Shown: positions 1-9,333 of the stretch, in pieces | How the letters are laid out: each line of letters starts with the position of its first letter | How positions within the stretch are numbered: the first letter of the stretch is position 1 | NCBI RefSeq assembly: GCF_020150815.1 | Contig: NZ_CP083723.1 | Location: 1,302,001 to 1,366,000, forward strand | Length of the DNA: 64,000 nt | Direction: 5' to 3' | From: Haloprofundus salilacus | GTDB lineage: Archaea > Halobacteriota > Halobacteria > Halobacteriales > Haloferacaceae | Notes under the pieces: model-generated | Databases searched by the model: none | The model's input: only the letters and a program-made list of their open reading frames with translations | What the model was told of the DNA's origin: nothing | Program-made: the position numbers and the translations under genes

Positions 1-1240
1 CGTCAGCACGTCCTCGTCCGTCGGCGAGCGCGCGTCGTACTCGGCGACGAACTCGTCTACCGCCCGCTCGTCGTCGACGCCCGGCAGCCGCTCCTCGGCG
101 GTGCGGCACGGTTCGTCGACGCCGAGCGCCTCGCAGACGTGGTCCGCCGCCGCCTCGGCCATCATCCGGTACGTCGTCAGTTTCCCGCCGACGATGCTCG
201 CGAAGTTTGCGACGCCGTACGTCTCGTGGTCGAGCAGGAAGAACCCGCGCGAGATGCCGCGGGCGTTGCCCTCGCCACCGTCCATCGTCTCGCGCTCGGC
301 CTCGTCGGGCGCGTACAGCGGGCGGACGCCCCACCACGTGCGGAGAATCTCGCTCGTCGCCACGTCCGGCAGCATCTTCGAGCACTCCTCGATCATCTTC
401 TGGACCTCCCAGTGTTCTTCGTCGAACTCGTCGGGGTCATCGACTTCGATGCTGGTCGTCCCCAAGACTGCTTGCGTCTCGTGGGGGACGATAATATCGC
501 CGTCGGCCGGGGGTCGGCAGCGATTGAGTACCGGGCCGAGTCCGGGGTAGTCGACCGAAACCATCACGCCCTTCGTCGGGCGCATCTCCACGTCGACGCC
601 CGCGAGTTCGGCGCATTCGCCGGCCCACGTTCCGGCGGCGTTGACAACGTACTCCGCCTCGACGTCCTCGTCCACGTCGCCGCCGAGCGCCGCCCCCGTC
701 GCTCGCCCGTCCTCGACACGGATGTCGGTGACCGGCGCGTGCGTGAGCACCTCCGCGCCGTGGTCGGCCGCGCTCGCCGCGTTGGCGGCGACGAGACGCG
801 AGGCGTAGACGACGCCGTCGGGTACCTTCATCACCCGTTCCGCGTCGGGTGCGAGTCCCGGCACCTCCTCCTGAGCTTTCACGCTGTCGAGCAGTTCGGC
901 TTCGATGCCGATGTCTTCGCATGCGGCTAATTTTTCCTCGAAGAACTCCGGGTCGTCTTCGGGGAGTTGGACGAAAAACCCGCCCGTATCGCGAATACAG
1001 TGGCCCGCGATGTCACGGAGAATACGATTCTCGCGGATACACTCCTCCGCGCCGAGTTCGTCGGCCTCCGCGTATCGAGCTCCGCTGTGCAGTAAGCCGT
1101 GCGACCGCCCGGAGGTACCGCTGGCGAGACCGCCGCGTTCGGCGACGACCACGTCGACGCTCCGCATCGCGAGGTCGCGTGCGATTCCCACACCCGTTGC
1201 TCCACCGCCGATGATGAGGACTTCAGTTTGGATAGTCATA
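1..1240 (-). CDS. GlpA-like FAD-dependent glycerol-3-phosphate dehydrogenase, second copy, 3' end outside window
   Basis: Partial gene: the start codon is at 1240 and reading runs off the left edge after about 413 codons. The N-terminus is a dinucleotide-binding fold ([20 protein letters not shown]) followed by SGTSGRSHGLLHSGARYA, the FAD and substrate region of glycerol-3-phosphate dehydrogenases; [14 protein letters not shown] lies near residue 350. It is clearly homologous to the GlpA at 4544-6301 (both have [12 protein letters not shown] and WGVRPLY motifs) but is diverged. The C-terminal BFD-like iron-sulfur part seen in the other copy would lie outside, so it is unknown whether this copy keeps it. 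It should oxidise glycerol 3-phosphate to dihydroxyacetone phosphate at the membrane. It sits downstream of glpC on the same strand, separated by a broken gene. The role as a second GlpA is inferred; another FAD-dependent 3-hydroxyacid oxidase is possible. Confidence 0.85.
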
Positions 1241-1355
1241 GTCGTCGGGCGAGTCGCTCGCCCGCTCTCAGTTCGGGTGTTAGGACCCGACGTGGAAAAG
1301 CCCTCCGCGGGGGAGATTCGCCCGCGGACTCGACCTCAGTCTCGTCGGATCGCCG

Positions 1356-1959
1356 TCAGGTCCCCGGAAGGATGTCGCCGAGCGCTGCCCCGATAGCCAT
1401 CGGGACGAACGCGACCGTCGGCTCAGTCCAACTGACGCGCCCCCAGACGGTCATCGGGACGGGCGCCGTCAGAAACGAGGTGCCGAGCACGCCGACCAGT
1501 CGTCGCGGGATCACGCCGAGGATGGGGTTCGTGATACGGACGTCCTGGATGTTCGCGACGTAGATGATGCCGATGACGAGCCCTACCGTGACGAGGAGCG
1601 TCCCATCGAGAAACGCCGGGTGGCCGGCGACGAACCGGCCAACGTCCAACGTGCCGTCCTCGACGAGCATCGGGATACCGAAGAGAACGTTCCCGAGGAG
1701 CGCTTCGGCCACGTCACCCCGGCCGAACCCTTTACGACCCGTCCGAATACGGCCGATGGGTTCGTTCGAGCCAGTCGCCGTGCCGCTTCCGTCGCCCTGC
1801 GAACTCGCCTGTGCTCGTCGAGCGTTTGAACGCTCGCTTCGAGCGACCCGATATCCTCGAGAAGTTCGTCGACGGCGGCCGTCTCCTCGGCTCCGTGTCG
1901 CCTTCGGACATACCGAGACCGGTCGGCGGCGTCGAGTGAATACTCCGTCGTGTCGCCGC
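1356..1959 (-). pseudogene. DUF2391-type integral membrane protein, frameshifted
   Basis: Two overlapping minus-strand frames together make one haloarchaeal membrane protein. The upstream frame reads YSLDAADRSRYVRRRHGAEE, then a coiled stretch (DELLEDIGSLEASVQTLDEH), then FGRVVKG. The downstream frame continues FGRGDVAEALLGNVLFGIPM with three or four hydrophobic segments and ends GAALGDILPGT. The switch falls at the AAAGGG run near 1729-1734, where one extra G would restore a single frame. No ATG or GTG start is visible in the upstream frame after the glpC stop, so the 5' end may also be damaged. It lies directly behind glpC. Either a true pseudogene or a single-base sequence error; the family assignment (DUF2391) is from memory of the motif pattern. 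Confidence 0.6.
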
Positions 1960-3261
1960 TCAGACGAGGGCTTCTTCGAGGACCTGCAGCGGGTGGCGAA
2001 TCTCGTAACCGGTGCCGTGTTCCATCTGCATCGAGCAGGTCGGACACTCGGTCATCCCCACGTCGCCGGAGGCGTGACTCATGTGATCGAACATCTCCTC
2101 ACCGATTTTCATCGACTTCTCGTACTTCTCCTCCTTCCAGCCGTAGGTGCCCGAAATGCCCGAACACGACGACCCGACGTCCTCGATGGTGATGCCGTCC
2201 AAATCGCGGAACAACTCCACCGCTTGGCGGTCGAGACCCTGATTGCGCGCGTGACACGGCGCGTGGTACGCATATGATTGTTCGGAGACCTCGCTGTCGG
2301 CGAGCGCGCCCTCCAAATCCTCGTGGATGCGAAGGTACTCCATCGCCTCGTAGGTGTGTGCCGAGACGTCTTCGATGCCGTCCAAATCGAAGAGTTCGGG
2401 GTACTCCTGCTTCAGCGACATAGAACACGACGTACAGGAAGCGATGACGTCGTAGCCGTCGGCGATCAGGCCTGAGAAGTTCTCGACGTTGATGCCCGCC
2501 GCTCGTTTGGCGTCGGCGAGCATCCCGTTGGCGAACATCGGCGTGCCCGAACAGCGCTGTTTCGGCACGACAACTTCGTAGCCGAACGATTCGAACACGC
2601 GAACCATCGCCTTGCCGACTTCGGGCGTATTGTAGTTCGAGTAACAGCCGTGGAAGTACGCCACCCGTTTCTCCTCGTCTCTGACCTGCGGCCCGCCGCG
2701 TTCGTCCCACCACTCCCTGAACGTTTGAGTGGCGAACTCGGGGAACTCGCGCTCCGAGGTGATACCGAGGACCTTCTCGTTGAACTGCTGGGTAATACCG
2801 AGATCCATCACGAAGTTCGTCAGCCGCGGAACCGTACTCCCGAGTTCGGCCATCGTGCGGTAGTTCGCGAGGATACGATTACGAATGTACTCGCGGGAGA
2901 GTTTCTCCATCTGCTCGTCAACGAACTCGCCTCGCGCGGTGTTGTGCATCTGACTCAGCGGGACCGACGAGGGGCAGGCGTTGTCGCAGCGCATGCAGTT
3001 CGAACAGTCCATCACCGACGCGTCGATGTCCTCGTCGCCCTTACGTTTGAGTCGCCACTGCTCGGGACCCTGAAATTTGGGACCGGGGAACTCGTCGTCG
3101 ACTTCGGCGACCGGACACGCCGAGTCGCAGGTCGTGCACTTGTAACAGTTGTCCGCGCCGGGGCGGAGATCCATCTCGTCGGCTTCGGGGAACACCTGCA
3201 CCGGTTCGAAGTCGTCCTGTGCTACGTTCGGGTTACTGTCTGGTTGTTCTGCGTCGCTCAT
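1960..3261 (-). CDS. glpC: Anaerobic-type glycerol-3-phosphate dehydrogenase subunit C
   Basis: 433 residues. GlpC is the iron-sulfur electron-transfer and membrane-anchoring subunit that passes electrons from GlpAB to the quinone pool. Two 4Fe-4S clusters are visible near the N-terminus: C39-x2-C42-x2-C45-x3-C49 and a second CSNCMRCDNACP set around residues 86-97. Two cysteine-rich segments of the heterodisulfide-reductase type follow (CTSCSMSLKQEYP; CSGISGTYG with CPTCSMQMEHG). The start at 3261 was chosen because it gives the usual acidic haloarchaeal N-terminus (MSDAEQPDSN) and fits the operon; a longer upstream reading overlaps glpB with low-quality arginine-rich sequence. Third gene of the glpABC operon, 8 bases after glpB. 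Confidence 0.95.
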   Translation of the reverse strand: MSDAEQPDSNPNVAQDDFEPVQVFPEADEMDLRPGADNCYKCTTCDSACPVAEVDDEFPGPKFQGPEQWRLKRKGDEDIDASVMDCSNCMRCDNACPSSVPLSQMHNTARGEFVDEQMEKLSREYIRNRILANYRTMAELGSTVPRLTNFVMDLGITQQFNEKVLGITSEREFPEFATQTFREWWDERGGPQVRDEEKRVAYFHGCYSNYNTPEVGKAMVRVFESFGYEVVVPKQRCSGTPMFANGMLADAKRAAGINVENFSGLIADGYDVIASCTSCSMSLKQEYPELFDLDGIEDVSAHTYEAMEYLRIHEDLEGALADSEVSEQSYAYHAPCHARNQGLDRQAVELFRDLDGITIEDVGSSCSGISGTYGWKEEKYEKSMKIGEEMFDHMSHASGDVGMTECPTCSMQMEHGTGYEIRHPLQVLEEALV

Positions 3262-3269
3262 GAATTCGA

Positions 3270-4544
3270 TTAGATACTCGCTCCTGCGCCTCGCCCGGCG
3301 ACGACGCCGGTCGCGAGGGAGATGCCGCTGCTCGATTTCTCGGCCGCGCCGTCGGCGCCGCCGACGACCGCGCCTGCCGCCCGCAGGTTCGCGAACTGGC
3401 GGTCGCCGTCGCCGTCCAACACGCGCATTTCGTCGTCGACGACGACGCCGAACTTCGCGAACGGATGCTCGCCGAAGGCGTTCTCGTCGAACCAGTTGTA
3501 GCGGTCCGACGAGTGCGGGACGTACGAGTCGAAGATGGGTTCCCGGACGCCGTCGCGGTCGGAGTCGATGCCTTTGCCGACGAGACCGCCGGTCGCGAGC
3601 ACGAACTCGTCGGCGTGGTACGGCACCCGCGCCCCGTTGCGGTCGACGTGTACGGCGGCGATTCGCCCGCCGTCGCCCACCCAATCGACGACCGGGTTGC
3701 CGGAACTGATGCGGACGCCGGCGTCGTCGAGCGCGGAGAAGAGCGCGTCTTCGAGTCTGAGTCCGGGGAGGCTCGGCGGCCCCATCGGAATCTCGAACAC
3801 GTCCGCGCCGAGATGAGATTCGAGGTCCGCGCGCACCTCGGCGGCGCGGTCGTCGCCGAGCATCGACGGGAAACCGACGCGCTCTGCGCGTTTGAGACGC
3901 GGTTTCACGGTTTCGGCAAGCGCCTCGCGCGCGCCCACCGACCGGCCCGCGAAACGAACCTCCTCGTCGGCGTCGAGCGCCTTCGCGAATCTGGTGATCT
4001 TCGCGTCCGCCCGGAACTCCTTGGGGAACGAGAGCTCTGCGCCGCGGACGTCGAAGGGAACGCCCGCCGCCGAGAGATGGTCGGAAACGAGTCGGGCGTC
4101 GAACTCCGTCAGCGAGCGGAAGCCGACGACGAGCATCGGGCGCGCGTCGCTGGCGACGCCCGCCGCCGCTGCGTCGGGGTAGCGCGCGGTCGGTTTGACG
4201 GTGCCGCCGTAGGTCGGGATGAGTGCGTTCGCGTCGGTGTGGCCGCCGCGGTAGCCGTCGCCCGTCACCTCGTCGAATAGCGAGAGACCGTCGCGTATCG
4301 CCTCTTCGCCGACGAGTGAATAGGGATGGTCGTCGGGCAGTGACGAGAGTGCGGCGTATGGATTTGAAACGGGACCGTCGCTGTTCGGGTAACCCAGTAC
4401 GTCAACGAGGCCGCTCGCGAAGCGCAACGTGCTCTTCTTGTAGGAGACGAGTCGGACGCTCGCGCCCGTCTCGGCGGCTGCGAGCGCCGCCACCGACCCG
4501 GCGAGACCGCCGCCGACGACGACCACGTCTTCTCGAATCGGCAT
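3270..4544 (-). CDS. glpB: Anaerobic-type glycerol-3-phosphate dehydrogenase subunit B
   Basis: 424 residues. FAD/FMN-binding subunit that couples GlpA to GlpC. The N-terminus has the Rossmann motif VVVGGGLAGSVAALAAAETG, and the C-terminal part keeps the second flavin-binding stretch (GAVVGGADGAAEKSSSGISL). The length fits GlpB. Its ATG overlaps the TGA stop of glpA by one base (ATGA), which indicates translational coupling. Expected in a membrane-associated GlpABC complex converting glycerol 3-phosphate to dihydroxyacetone phosphate. Confidence 0.94.
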   Translation of the reverse strand: MPIREDVVVVGGGLAGSVAALAAAETGASVRLVSYKKSTLRFASGLVDVLGYPNSDGPVSNPYAALSSLPDDHPYSLVGEEAIRDGLSLFDEVTGDGYRGGHTDANALIPTYGGTVKPTARYPDAAAAGVASDARPMLVVGFRSLTEFDARLVSDHLSAAGVPFDVRGAELSFPKEFRADAKITRFAKALDADEEVRFAGRSVGAREALAETVKPRLKRAERVGFPSMLGDDRAAEVRADLESHLGADVFEIPMGPPSLPGLRLEDALFSALDDAGVRISSGNPVVDWVGDGGRIAAVHVDRNGARVPYHADEFVLATGGLVGKGIDSDRDGVREPIFDSYVPHSSDRYNWFDENAFGEHPFAKFGVVVDDEMRVLDGDGDRQFANLRAAGAVVGGADGAAEKSSSGISLATGVVAGRGAGASI

Positions 4545-6301
4545 CAGCGCTCACCCCGTTGGCCGTCGCCAACGGTTCCCCCGTCGGCGGCCGTCGCGCT
4601 CGAACGCCCCGACTCGCTTTCCTCGACGCCGACGACGCCGCCGTCGAAGGCGGCGAAATCGACGGCTTCGTCCGTCGCCGCCGGGTCGCCGTCGCGGTTC
4701 ATCGTCGTCGCGTGGAGCGCGTAATTGAGCATGGCTTGCGAGAGCTGTTCGCCCCAGAGCGCGTGTCGTTCGCCCTTCCAGCGCTCCTGAAATAGTTCGT
4801 CGAGCGCCTCTCTCGCCGTCGGTTCGCCGTACTCGGGGTAGAGTTCGTTCGCCATTCGGTGACAGCAGAAGCCGCCCTGGCAGTTGCCCATCGACGCGCG
4901 CGTACGGATGCGGACGGCGTTGAGGTCCGACCCCGACTGCTCGATAGCGTCTTGGATTTCGGCGCGGGTGACCGCCTCGCAGTCGCAGACAACCGGATTG
5001 GGCTCGGCGGTTTTGAGTACTTCGTCGGCGCGCGAGCCGAGTCGCTGGACGCTGCGGCGGGCGATAGGCGAGCGGAGACCGAACTCGTCCATGTAGTCGC
5101 GAAGCACGGAGAAGTCCTCGCTGCCCGGAAGCGGCTCGTCCGCCGTGCGGCAGGTAGCGTCGATGCCGAACTGCTCGCAGACGTGGTCGGAGATCTTCTC
5201 GGCCATCATCCGGTAGGTGGTGAACTTGCCACCGACGATGCTGGTCATCCCCGGCAGGTCGTCGCGGTCGTCGTGGTCGAGCAGGAAGAAGTCGCGCGTG
5301 ATGTCGGTCGGGTCGGTGGTGCCGGTCCCCGGCGGTTCGTACAGCGGCCGGACGCCCCAAAAGGAGCGGATGGTGCGGGCTTCCTTGAGAATCGGAACCA
5401 ATTCGGAGAGCGTGTCGATCATGAGGTCGACCTCCCACTGCTCTTCGGGGTAGTCGTCGGGGTCGTCGACTTCTTCGTCGGTGGTGCCCAGGATCGCCGT
5501 CGTCTCGTGGGGGACGATGATGTCGGCGTCGCCCTTCGGTCGACAGCGGTTGACGACGGTGTCGACCTGGCGGGTGTTCATGATGGTCATGACGCCTTTC
5601 GAGGGGCGGACGGCGACTTCGACGCCGGCCATCTCGCCGATTTGGCCGGCCCACGCGCCCGAGGCGTTGACGACGTAGTCGGCGTGGATCTTCTCGGTCG
5701 ATCCCGGAGTTCGGTGGACGCGCTTGCCCGGCCCCGAGTCGTGTTTGACCTCGACGCCGACGACCTCTCCTGACTCAACGAGCACGTCGATGACTTCGGC
5801 GTGGGTTTCGATGCGCGCGCCGTACTCTTGGGCGCTGGCGGCGTTGGCGACGCAGAGGCGGAACGGGTCGATAGCGCCGTCGGGGACTTTGATAGCGCGC
5901 TCGATATCTTTGGCGAGGTAGGGTTCGATCTCTCTGGCTTCGTCGGCGGTGAGTTCTTCTGCGGGGATACCACACTCGCGACAGCCGTCGAGCTTTTCTT
6001 GGAAGTAATCGTCGGGGTCGTCGGGTTTCTGGACGAAGAGGCCGCCGGTCATCTCGACGCAATGCGCGGCGATGTCGCGGAGGACGCGGTTCTCCTCGAT
6101 GCATTCAGTGGCGCTGGCCTGGTCGGAGACGGCGTATCGGCCGCCGCTGTGGAGGAGACCGTGCATGCGGCCCGTAGTTCCGTGGGTCAGGTTGCCTCGT
6201 TCGACGAGGGTGACGTCGAGGCCGCGCATCGCGAGGTCGCGCGCGATGCCCGTACCGGTCGACCCGCCCCCGACGACGAGCACGTGGGGTGAGTCCGTCA
6301 T
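4544..6301 (-). CDS. glpA: Anaerobic-type glycerol-3-phosphate dehydrogenase subunit A
   Basis: 585 residues. Catalytic FAD subunit. The N-terminal Rossmann motif ([19 protein letters not shown], residues 9-27) is followed by the DAO fold with [21 protein letters not shown] and [11 protein letters not shown]-terminal BFD-like [2Fe-2S] domain is present, with Cys at about 439, 441, 474 and 479 (CDCEAVT ... GNCQGGFCC). First gene of glpABC, divergent from glpK across a 281-base spacer. This is the main glycerol catabolic copy, judged by its position next to glpB, glpC and glpK. Confidence 0.96.
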   Translation of the reverse strand: MTDSPHVLVVGGGSTGTGIARDLAMRGLDVTLVERGNLTHGTTGRMHGLLHSGGRYAVSDQASATECIEENRVLRDIAAHCVEMTGGLFVQKPDDPDDYFQEKLDGCRECGIPAEELTADEAREIEPYLAKDIERAIKVPDGAIDPFRLCVANAASAQEYGARIETHAEVIDVLVESGEVVGVEVKHDSGPGKRVHRTPGSTEKIHADYVVNASGAWAGQIGEMAGVEVAVRPSKGVMTIMNTRQVDTVVNRCRPKGDADIIVPHETTAILGTTDEEVDDPDDYPEEQWEVDLMIDTLSELVPILKEARTIRSFWGVRPLYEPPGTGTTDPTDITRDFFLLDHDDRDDLPGMTSIVGGKFTTYRMMAEKISDHVCEQFGIDATCRTADEPLPGSEDFSVLRDYMDEFGLRSPIARRSVQRLGSRADEVLKTAEPNPVVCDCEAVTRAEIQDAIEQSGSDLNAVRIRTRASMGNCQGGFCCHRMANELYPEYGEPTAREALDELFQERWKGERHALWGEQLSQAMLNYALHATTMNRDGDPAATDEAVDFAAFDGGVVGVEESESGRSSATAADGGTVGDGQRGER

Positions 6302-6582
6302 TGGTTCACTTGGACGAGGGTTTGCGGAGACTTCACTCTACCTCCGCTGAACCGGATTATCCGAAACGCGGAACGGTTTGATCGTTGAACTACGGGACAT
6401 ATAAACTGAATAATTGACTGTCGTCTGCAATATCACGTTACGAAGGTGCTCAGTCCGACTACGAGGTTCAAAAGTGAGTAACGTTTATCATCTTCTTTCG
6501 CGGTTTTTCATTGTGGTGTGGGGCGCTAGCACGCTAGCGTAAAGCGCGGACTACGTCCGACACACGTGAGGGTGAACACAAT
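6302..6582. promoter_or_regulatory. Divergent glpA/glpK control region
   Basis: 281 AT-richer bases between the divergent glpA and glpK. A TATATAAA-like element at about 6399-6406 reads best on the minus strand (GTTTATATG) and would place a glpABC start near 6375, giving a leader of about 70 bases. A second box, CGTTTATC at 6482-6489, would start glpK transcripts near 6513, also about 70 bases before its ATG. This differs from the leaderless pattern elsewhere in the window. A perfect inverted repeat at 6524-6539 falls in the predicted glpK leader. Box assignments are by eye. Confidence 0.6.
6524..6539. promoter_or_regulatory. Inverted repeat CGCTAGC-AC-GCTAGCG upstream of glpK
   Basis: Perfect 7-base arms around two bases, 44 bases before the glpK start codon and just downstream of the predicted transcription start. 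It could be a repressor operator (GlpR or the nearby Bat-type regulator) or an RNA hairpin in the leader. No experimental motif is assumed. Confidence 0.55.
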
Positions 6583-8121
6583 ATGGCAACAGAGACGTAC
6601 GTTGGCGCTATCGATCAAGGGACGACGGGAACGCGATTCATGGTCTTCGACCACGGCGGACGCGTCGTCACAAGCGCGTACGAGAAACACGAACAGATAT
6701 ACCCCGAACCGGGGTGGGTCGAACACGACCCGACCGAGATTTGGGAGAAGACGCAGTCGGTGATGACGACTGCGCTCCAGGACGCCGATCTGACGGCCGA
6801 CCAACTGGAGGCTATCGGCATCACGAATCAGCGCGAGACGACGCTGCTGTGGGACGCCGACACGGGAACGCCGGTCCACAACGCAATCGTCTGGCAGGAC
6901 CGCCGGACGACCGACCGCGTCGAGCAACTCGAGGCCGAGGACAAAGTCGAGTGGATTCGCGGGAAGACCGGTCTGGAGGCCGACGCGTACTTCTCGGCGA
7001 CGAAGGCGGAGTGGTTGCTCGATAACGCCGACCCGATGAAGATGCAACGCGCACGACCGGCCGACGTTCGCGAGCGCGCCGAGGACGGCGAGGTGCTGTT
7101 CGGCACGATCGACACGTGGCTCATCTACAAACTGACGGGGAACCACATCACCGACGTGACGAACGCGTCGCGGACGATGCTGTTCGACATCCACGAGATG
7201 GACTGGGACGAGGAGCTCTGCGAGGAGTTCGACGTCCCGATAGCGATGCTGCCGGAAGTTCGCCCGTCGAGCGACGAGAACCTCTACGGAACGACCGACT
7301 CGGAGGGGTTCCTCGGGAGCGAGGTGCCCGTCGCGGGCGCGCTCGGCGACCAGCAGGCGGCGCTGTTCGGTCAGACGTGTTTCGACGAGGGCGACGCGAA
7401 GAACACCTACGGCACGGGTTCGTTCATGCTGATGAACACGGGCGAGGAGGCCGTCGAGAGCGAACACGGCTTGCTCACGACCGTCGGATTCCAGCGCTCG
7501 GGCCAACCGGTGCAGTACGCCCTCGAAGGGGCAATCTTCGTCACCGGCGCCGCGATCGAGTGGCTCGAAGACATGCAACTCATCTCGAACGCCTCCGAGA
7601 GCGAGACGCTCGCACGGAGCGTCGAGTCGACGGACGGCGTCTACTTCGTTCCGGCGTTCACGGGTCTCGGCGCGCCGCACTGGGACGGCCGCGCCCGCGG
7701 TACCATCGTCGGGATGACGCGCGGGACGCGCCGCGAACACATCGTCCGCGCAGCGCTCGAATCCATCGCGTTCCAGACGAAAGACGTCGCCGACGCGATG
7801 GAGGCCGACTCCGGTATCGAGATGACCGACCTCCGCGTCGACGGCGGCGCGGTGAAGAACAACTTCCTCTGCCAGCTGCAGGCGAACATCGTCGAGTCGA
7901 CCATCGTCCGCCCACAGGTCGACGAGACGACGGCGCTTGGCTCCGCGTACGCCGCAGGACTCGCCGTCGGCTACTGGGAGACGGTCGACGAACTCCGCGA
8001 CAACTGGCAGGTCGACCGCGAGTTCGACGCCGAGGACGGCAAGAACGTCGAGGGACGCCACGAACGCTGGCAAGAGGCGGTCAAGCGTTCACTCGACTGG
8101 GCGCGCGACGGGAGTGAGTAG
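6583..8121 (+). CDS. glpK: Glycerol kinase
   Basis: 512 residues, usual length for GlpK. Phosphorylates glycerol with ATP to glycerol 3-phosphate, the substrate of GlpABC. FGGY-family signatures are present: the N-terminal phosphate-binding loop YVGAIDQGTTGTRFMVFDH, the glycerol-binding ITNQRETTLLW, the central GDQQAALFGQ and AKNTYGTGSFML motifs, and the C-terminal LRVDGGAVKNNFL. The start at 6583 gives the expected short N-terminus. Followed after 2 bases by the GlpX-like gene, so the two are probably cotranscribed. Confidence 0.97.
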   Translation: MATETYVGAIDQGTTGTRFMVFDHGGRVVTSAYEKHEQIYPEPGWVEHDPTEIWEKTQSVMTTALQDADLTADQLEAIGITNQRETTLLWDADTGTPVHNAIVWQDRRTTDRVEQLEAEDKVEWIRGKTGLEADAYFSATKAEWLLDNADPMKMQRARPADVRERAEDGEVLFGTIDTWLIYKLTGNHITDVTNASRTMLFDIHEMDWDEELCEEFDVPIAMLPEVRPSSDENLYGTTDSEGFLGSEVPVAGALGDQQAALFGQTCFDEGDAKNTYGTGSFMLMNTGEEAVESEHGLLTTVGFQRSGQPVQYALEGAIFVTGAAIEWLEDMQLISNASESETLARSVESTDGVYFVPAFTGLGAPHWDGRARGTIVGMTRGTRREHIVRAALESIAFQTKDVADAMEADSGIEMTDLRVDGGAVKNNFLCQLQANIVESTIVRPQVDETTALGSAYAAGLAVGYWETVDELRDNWQVDREFDAEDGKNVEGRHERWQEAVKRSLDWARDGSE

Positions 8122-8123
8122 AG

Positions 8124-9215
8124 ATGACAGCGATGTCGACAGCCGTTCTTCAGATCGACTTCGGCGCGCTGTTCGACCCGATGATGCTGCTCGCCGCGCT
8201 GGCGGGCGGTGCGTTCGGCGCAGCGCTCGGTGCGTTGCCCGCTTTCATCTTCACCGGCTTCATGGTCGTCTACGGCCAGACCGCCGAGTACTTGAACCCC
8301 GACGCCGCCGACATCACCGGCCTCATCGCGTTCGGTCCGGTGTTCTCGCCTGCCATCAGCTTCGCCGGCGGCGCGGCGGCGGCCGCGTACGCCGCCGACC
8401 GCGGGTACATGGATTTCGGCTTCGACTATCACGAGGCGAAGAACATCGCCGCGGCGCTCGGGACGCGACCCGACGTGCTCGCTGTCGGTGCTGTCTTCGG
8501 CGTCGTCGGCTACTGGATTCAGACGCTGTCGGGGCAACTGCTGCTCCCGTGGGACGGTATCGCGATGGGGGTCGTCCTCTCCGCGCTGCTGCACCGTCTC
8601 GCGTTCGGCTACGACCTCATCGGGAAAGTCCGCGGCGACGGCGTTCTCGACATGTCGCCGTTCGAGCGCGAGGAGATGCGCGTGATGGGCGAATCCGCCG
8701 CGGGTGGTGACGGCTCGGAAGCCGTGACCGACGGTGGCACGGTGACCAAGCAACGCTTCGCCGTCGAACCGTGGCTTCCCCAGCAGTACAAATGGAGCGG
8801 CGTCGCGGCCATCGGTCTGACCGCCGGGACGCTCGGCGCGTTCATCTGGGCTGTGACCGGTCTGCCGTTCCTCGGCTTCGGTATCAGCGCAGCGAGTCTT
8901 CTCTTCCTGAACTGCGGCGTCGAGAAGATCCCCGTCACCCACCACATCACGCTCCTCGGGAGCGCAGGTGCGTGGGCGTTCGTCGGCAGCGCCTCGCCCG
9001 AAAGCGCCGGCGTGCTCGCGATCCTCGTCGGTGCGCTGTTCGGTCTCATCTCCGCGCTGTTCGGCGAACTGTTCCAGCGGGTGTTCTACGCCCACGGCGA
9101 CACCCACTGGGACCCGCCGGCCGCCGCTATCGTCTTCACCACGCTCCTGATCGCCGTACTCCACATCATCGGCGTACTCGCTGGGTCGGCCTACATGCCG
9201 ACCCTCGGGCTCTAA
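8124..9215 (+). CDS. GlpX-like multi-spanning membrane protein linked to glycerol kinase
   Basis: 363 residues with about eight hydrophobic segments in two blocks (residues ~15-165 and ~228-360) separated by a hydrophilic loop (EREEMRVMGESAAGGDGSEAVTDGG). The homologous gene next to glpK in Haloferax volcanii has been called GlpX and suggested as a glycerol facilitator. That role is not evident from sequence: no NPA boxes of the aquaporin family are visible. It starts 2 bases after glpK, so a role in glycerol entry or sensing is inferred from context alone. It must not be confused with bacterial GlpX, a fructose-bisphosphatase. Confidence 0.8.
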   Translation: MTAMSTAVLQIDFGALFDPMMLLAALAGGAFGAALGALPAFIFTGFMVVYGQTAEYLNPDAADITGLIAFGPVFSPAISFAGGAAAAAYAADRGYMDFGFDYHEAKNIAAALGTRPDVLAVGAVFGVVGYWIQTLSGQLLLPWDGIAMGVVLSALLHRLAFGYDLIGKVRGDGVLDMSPFEREEMRVMGESAAGGDGSEAVTDGGTVTKQRFAVEPWLPQQYKWSGVAAIGLTAGTLGAFIWAVTGLPFLGFGISAASLLFLNCGVEKIPVTHHITLLGSAGAWAFVGSASPESAGVLAILVGALFGLISALFGELFQRVFYAHGDTHWDPPAAAIVFTTLLIAVLHIIGVLAGSAYMPTLGL

Positions 9216-9333
9216 ATCCCGACCGCGAGCCGCTTTCTCTCGTTTCGACTGTTCTCGACGCTTCGTCGACGGCTGACTTTCGGTTCTAGAGCGGCGACGC
9301 CCCGAGAGGCGCGTCTGCTCTCACGACCTCGCC

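Noticed and set aside
3262-3684. N-terminal extension of glpC by about 140 codons
   Set aside because: The extra sequence is arginine-rich shadow of glpB in another frame; the acidic MSDAEQPDSN start at 3261 fits the family and operon.
6526-8073. Long minus-strand frame (515 codons) opposite glpK
   Set aside because: It mirrors glpK exactly, is rich in Arg/Val/His from reversed codons and has no known motif; a typical high-GC shadow.
7971-9164. 397-codon minus-strand frame opposite the GlpX-like gene
   Set aside because: Low-complexity shadow without motifs; the plus strand encodes a clear membrane protein.
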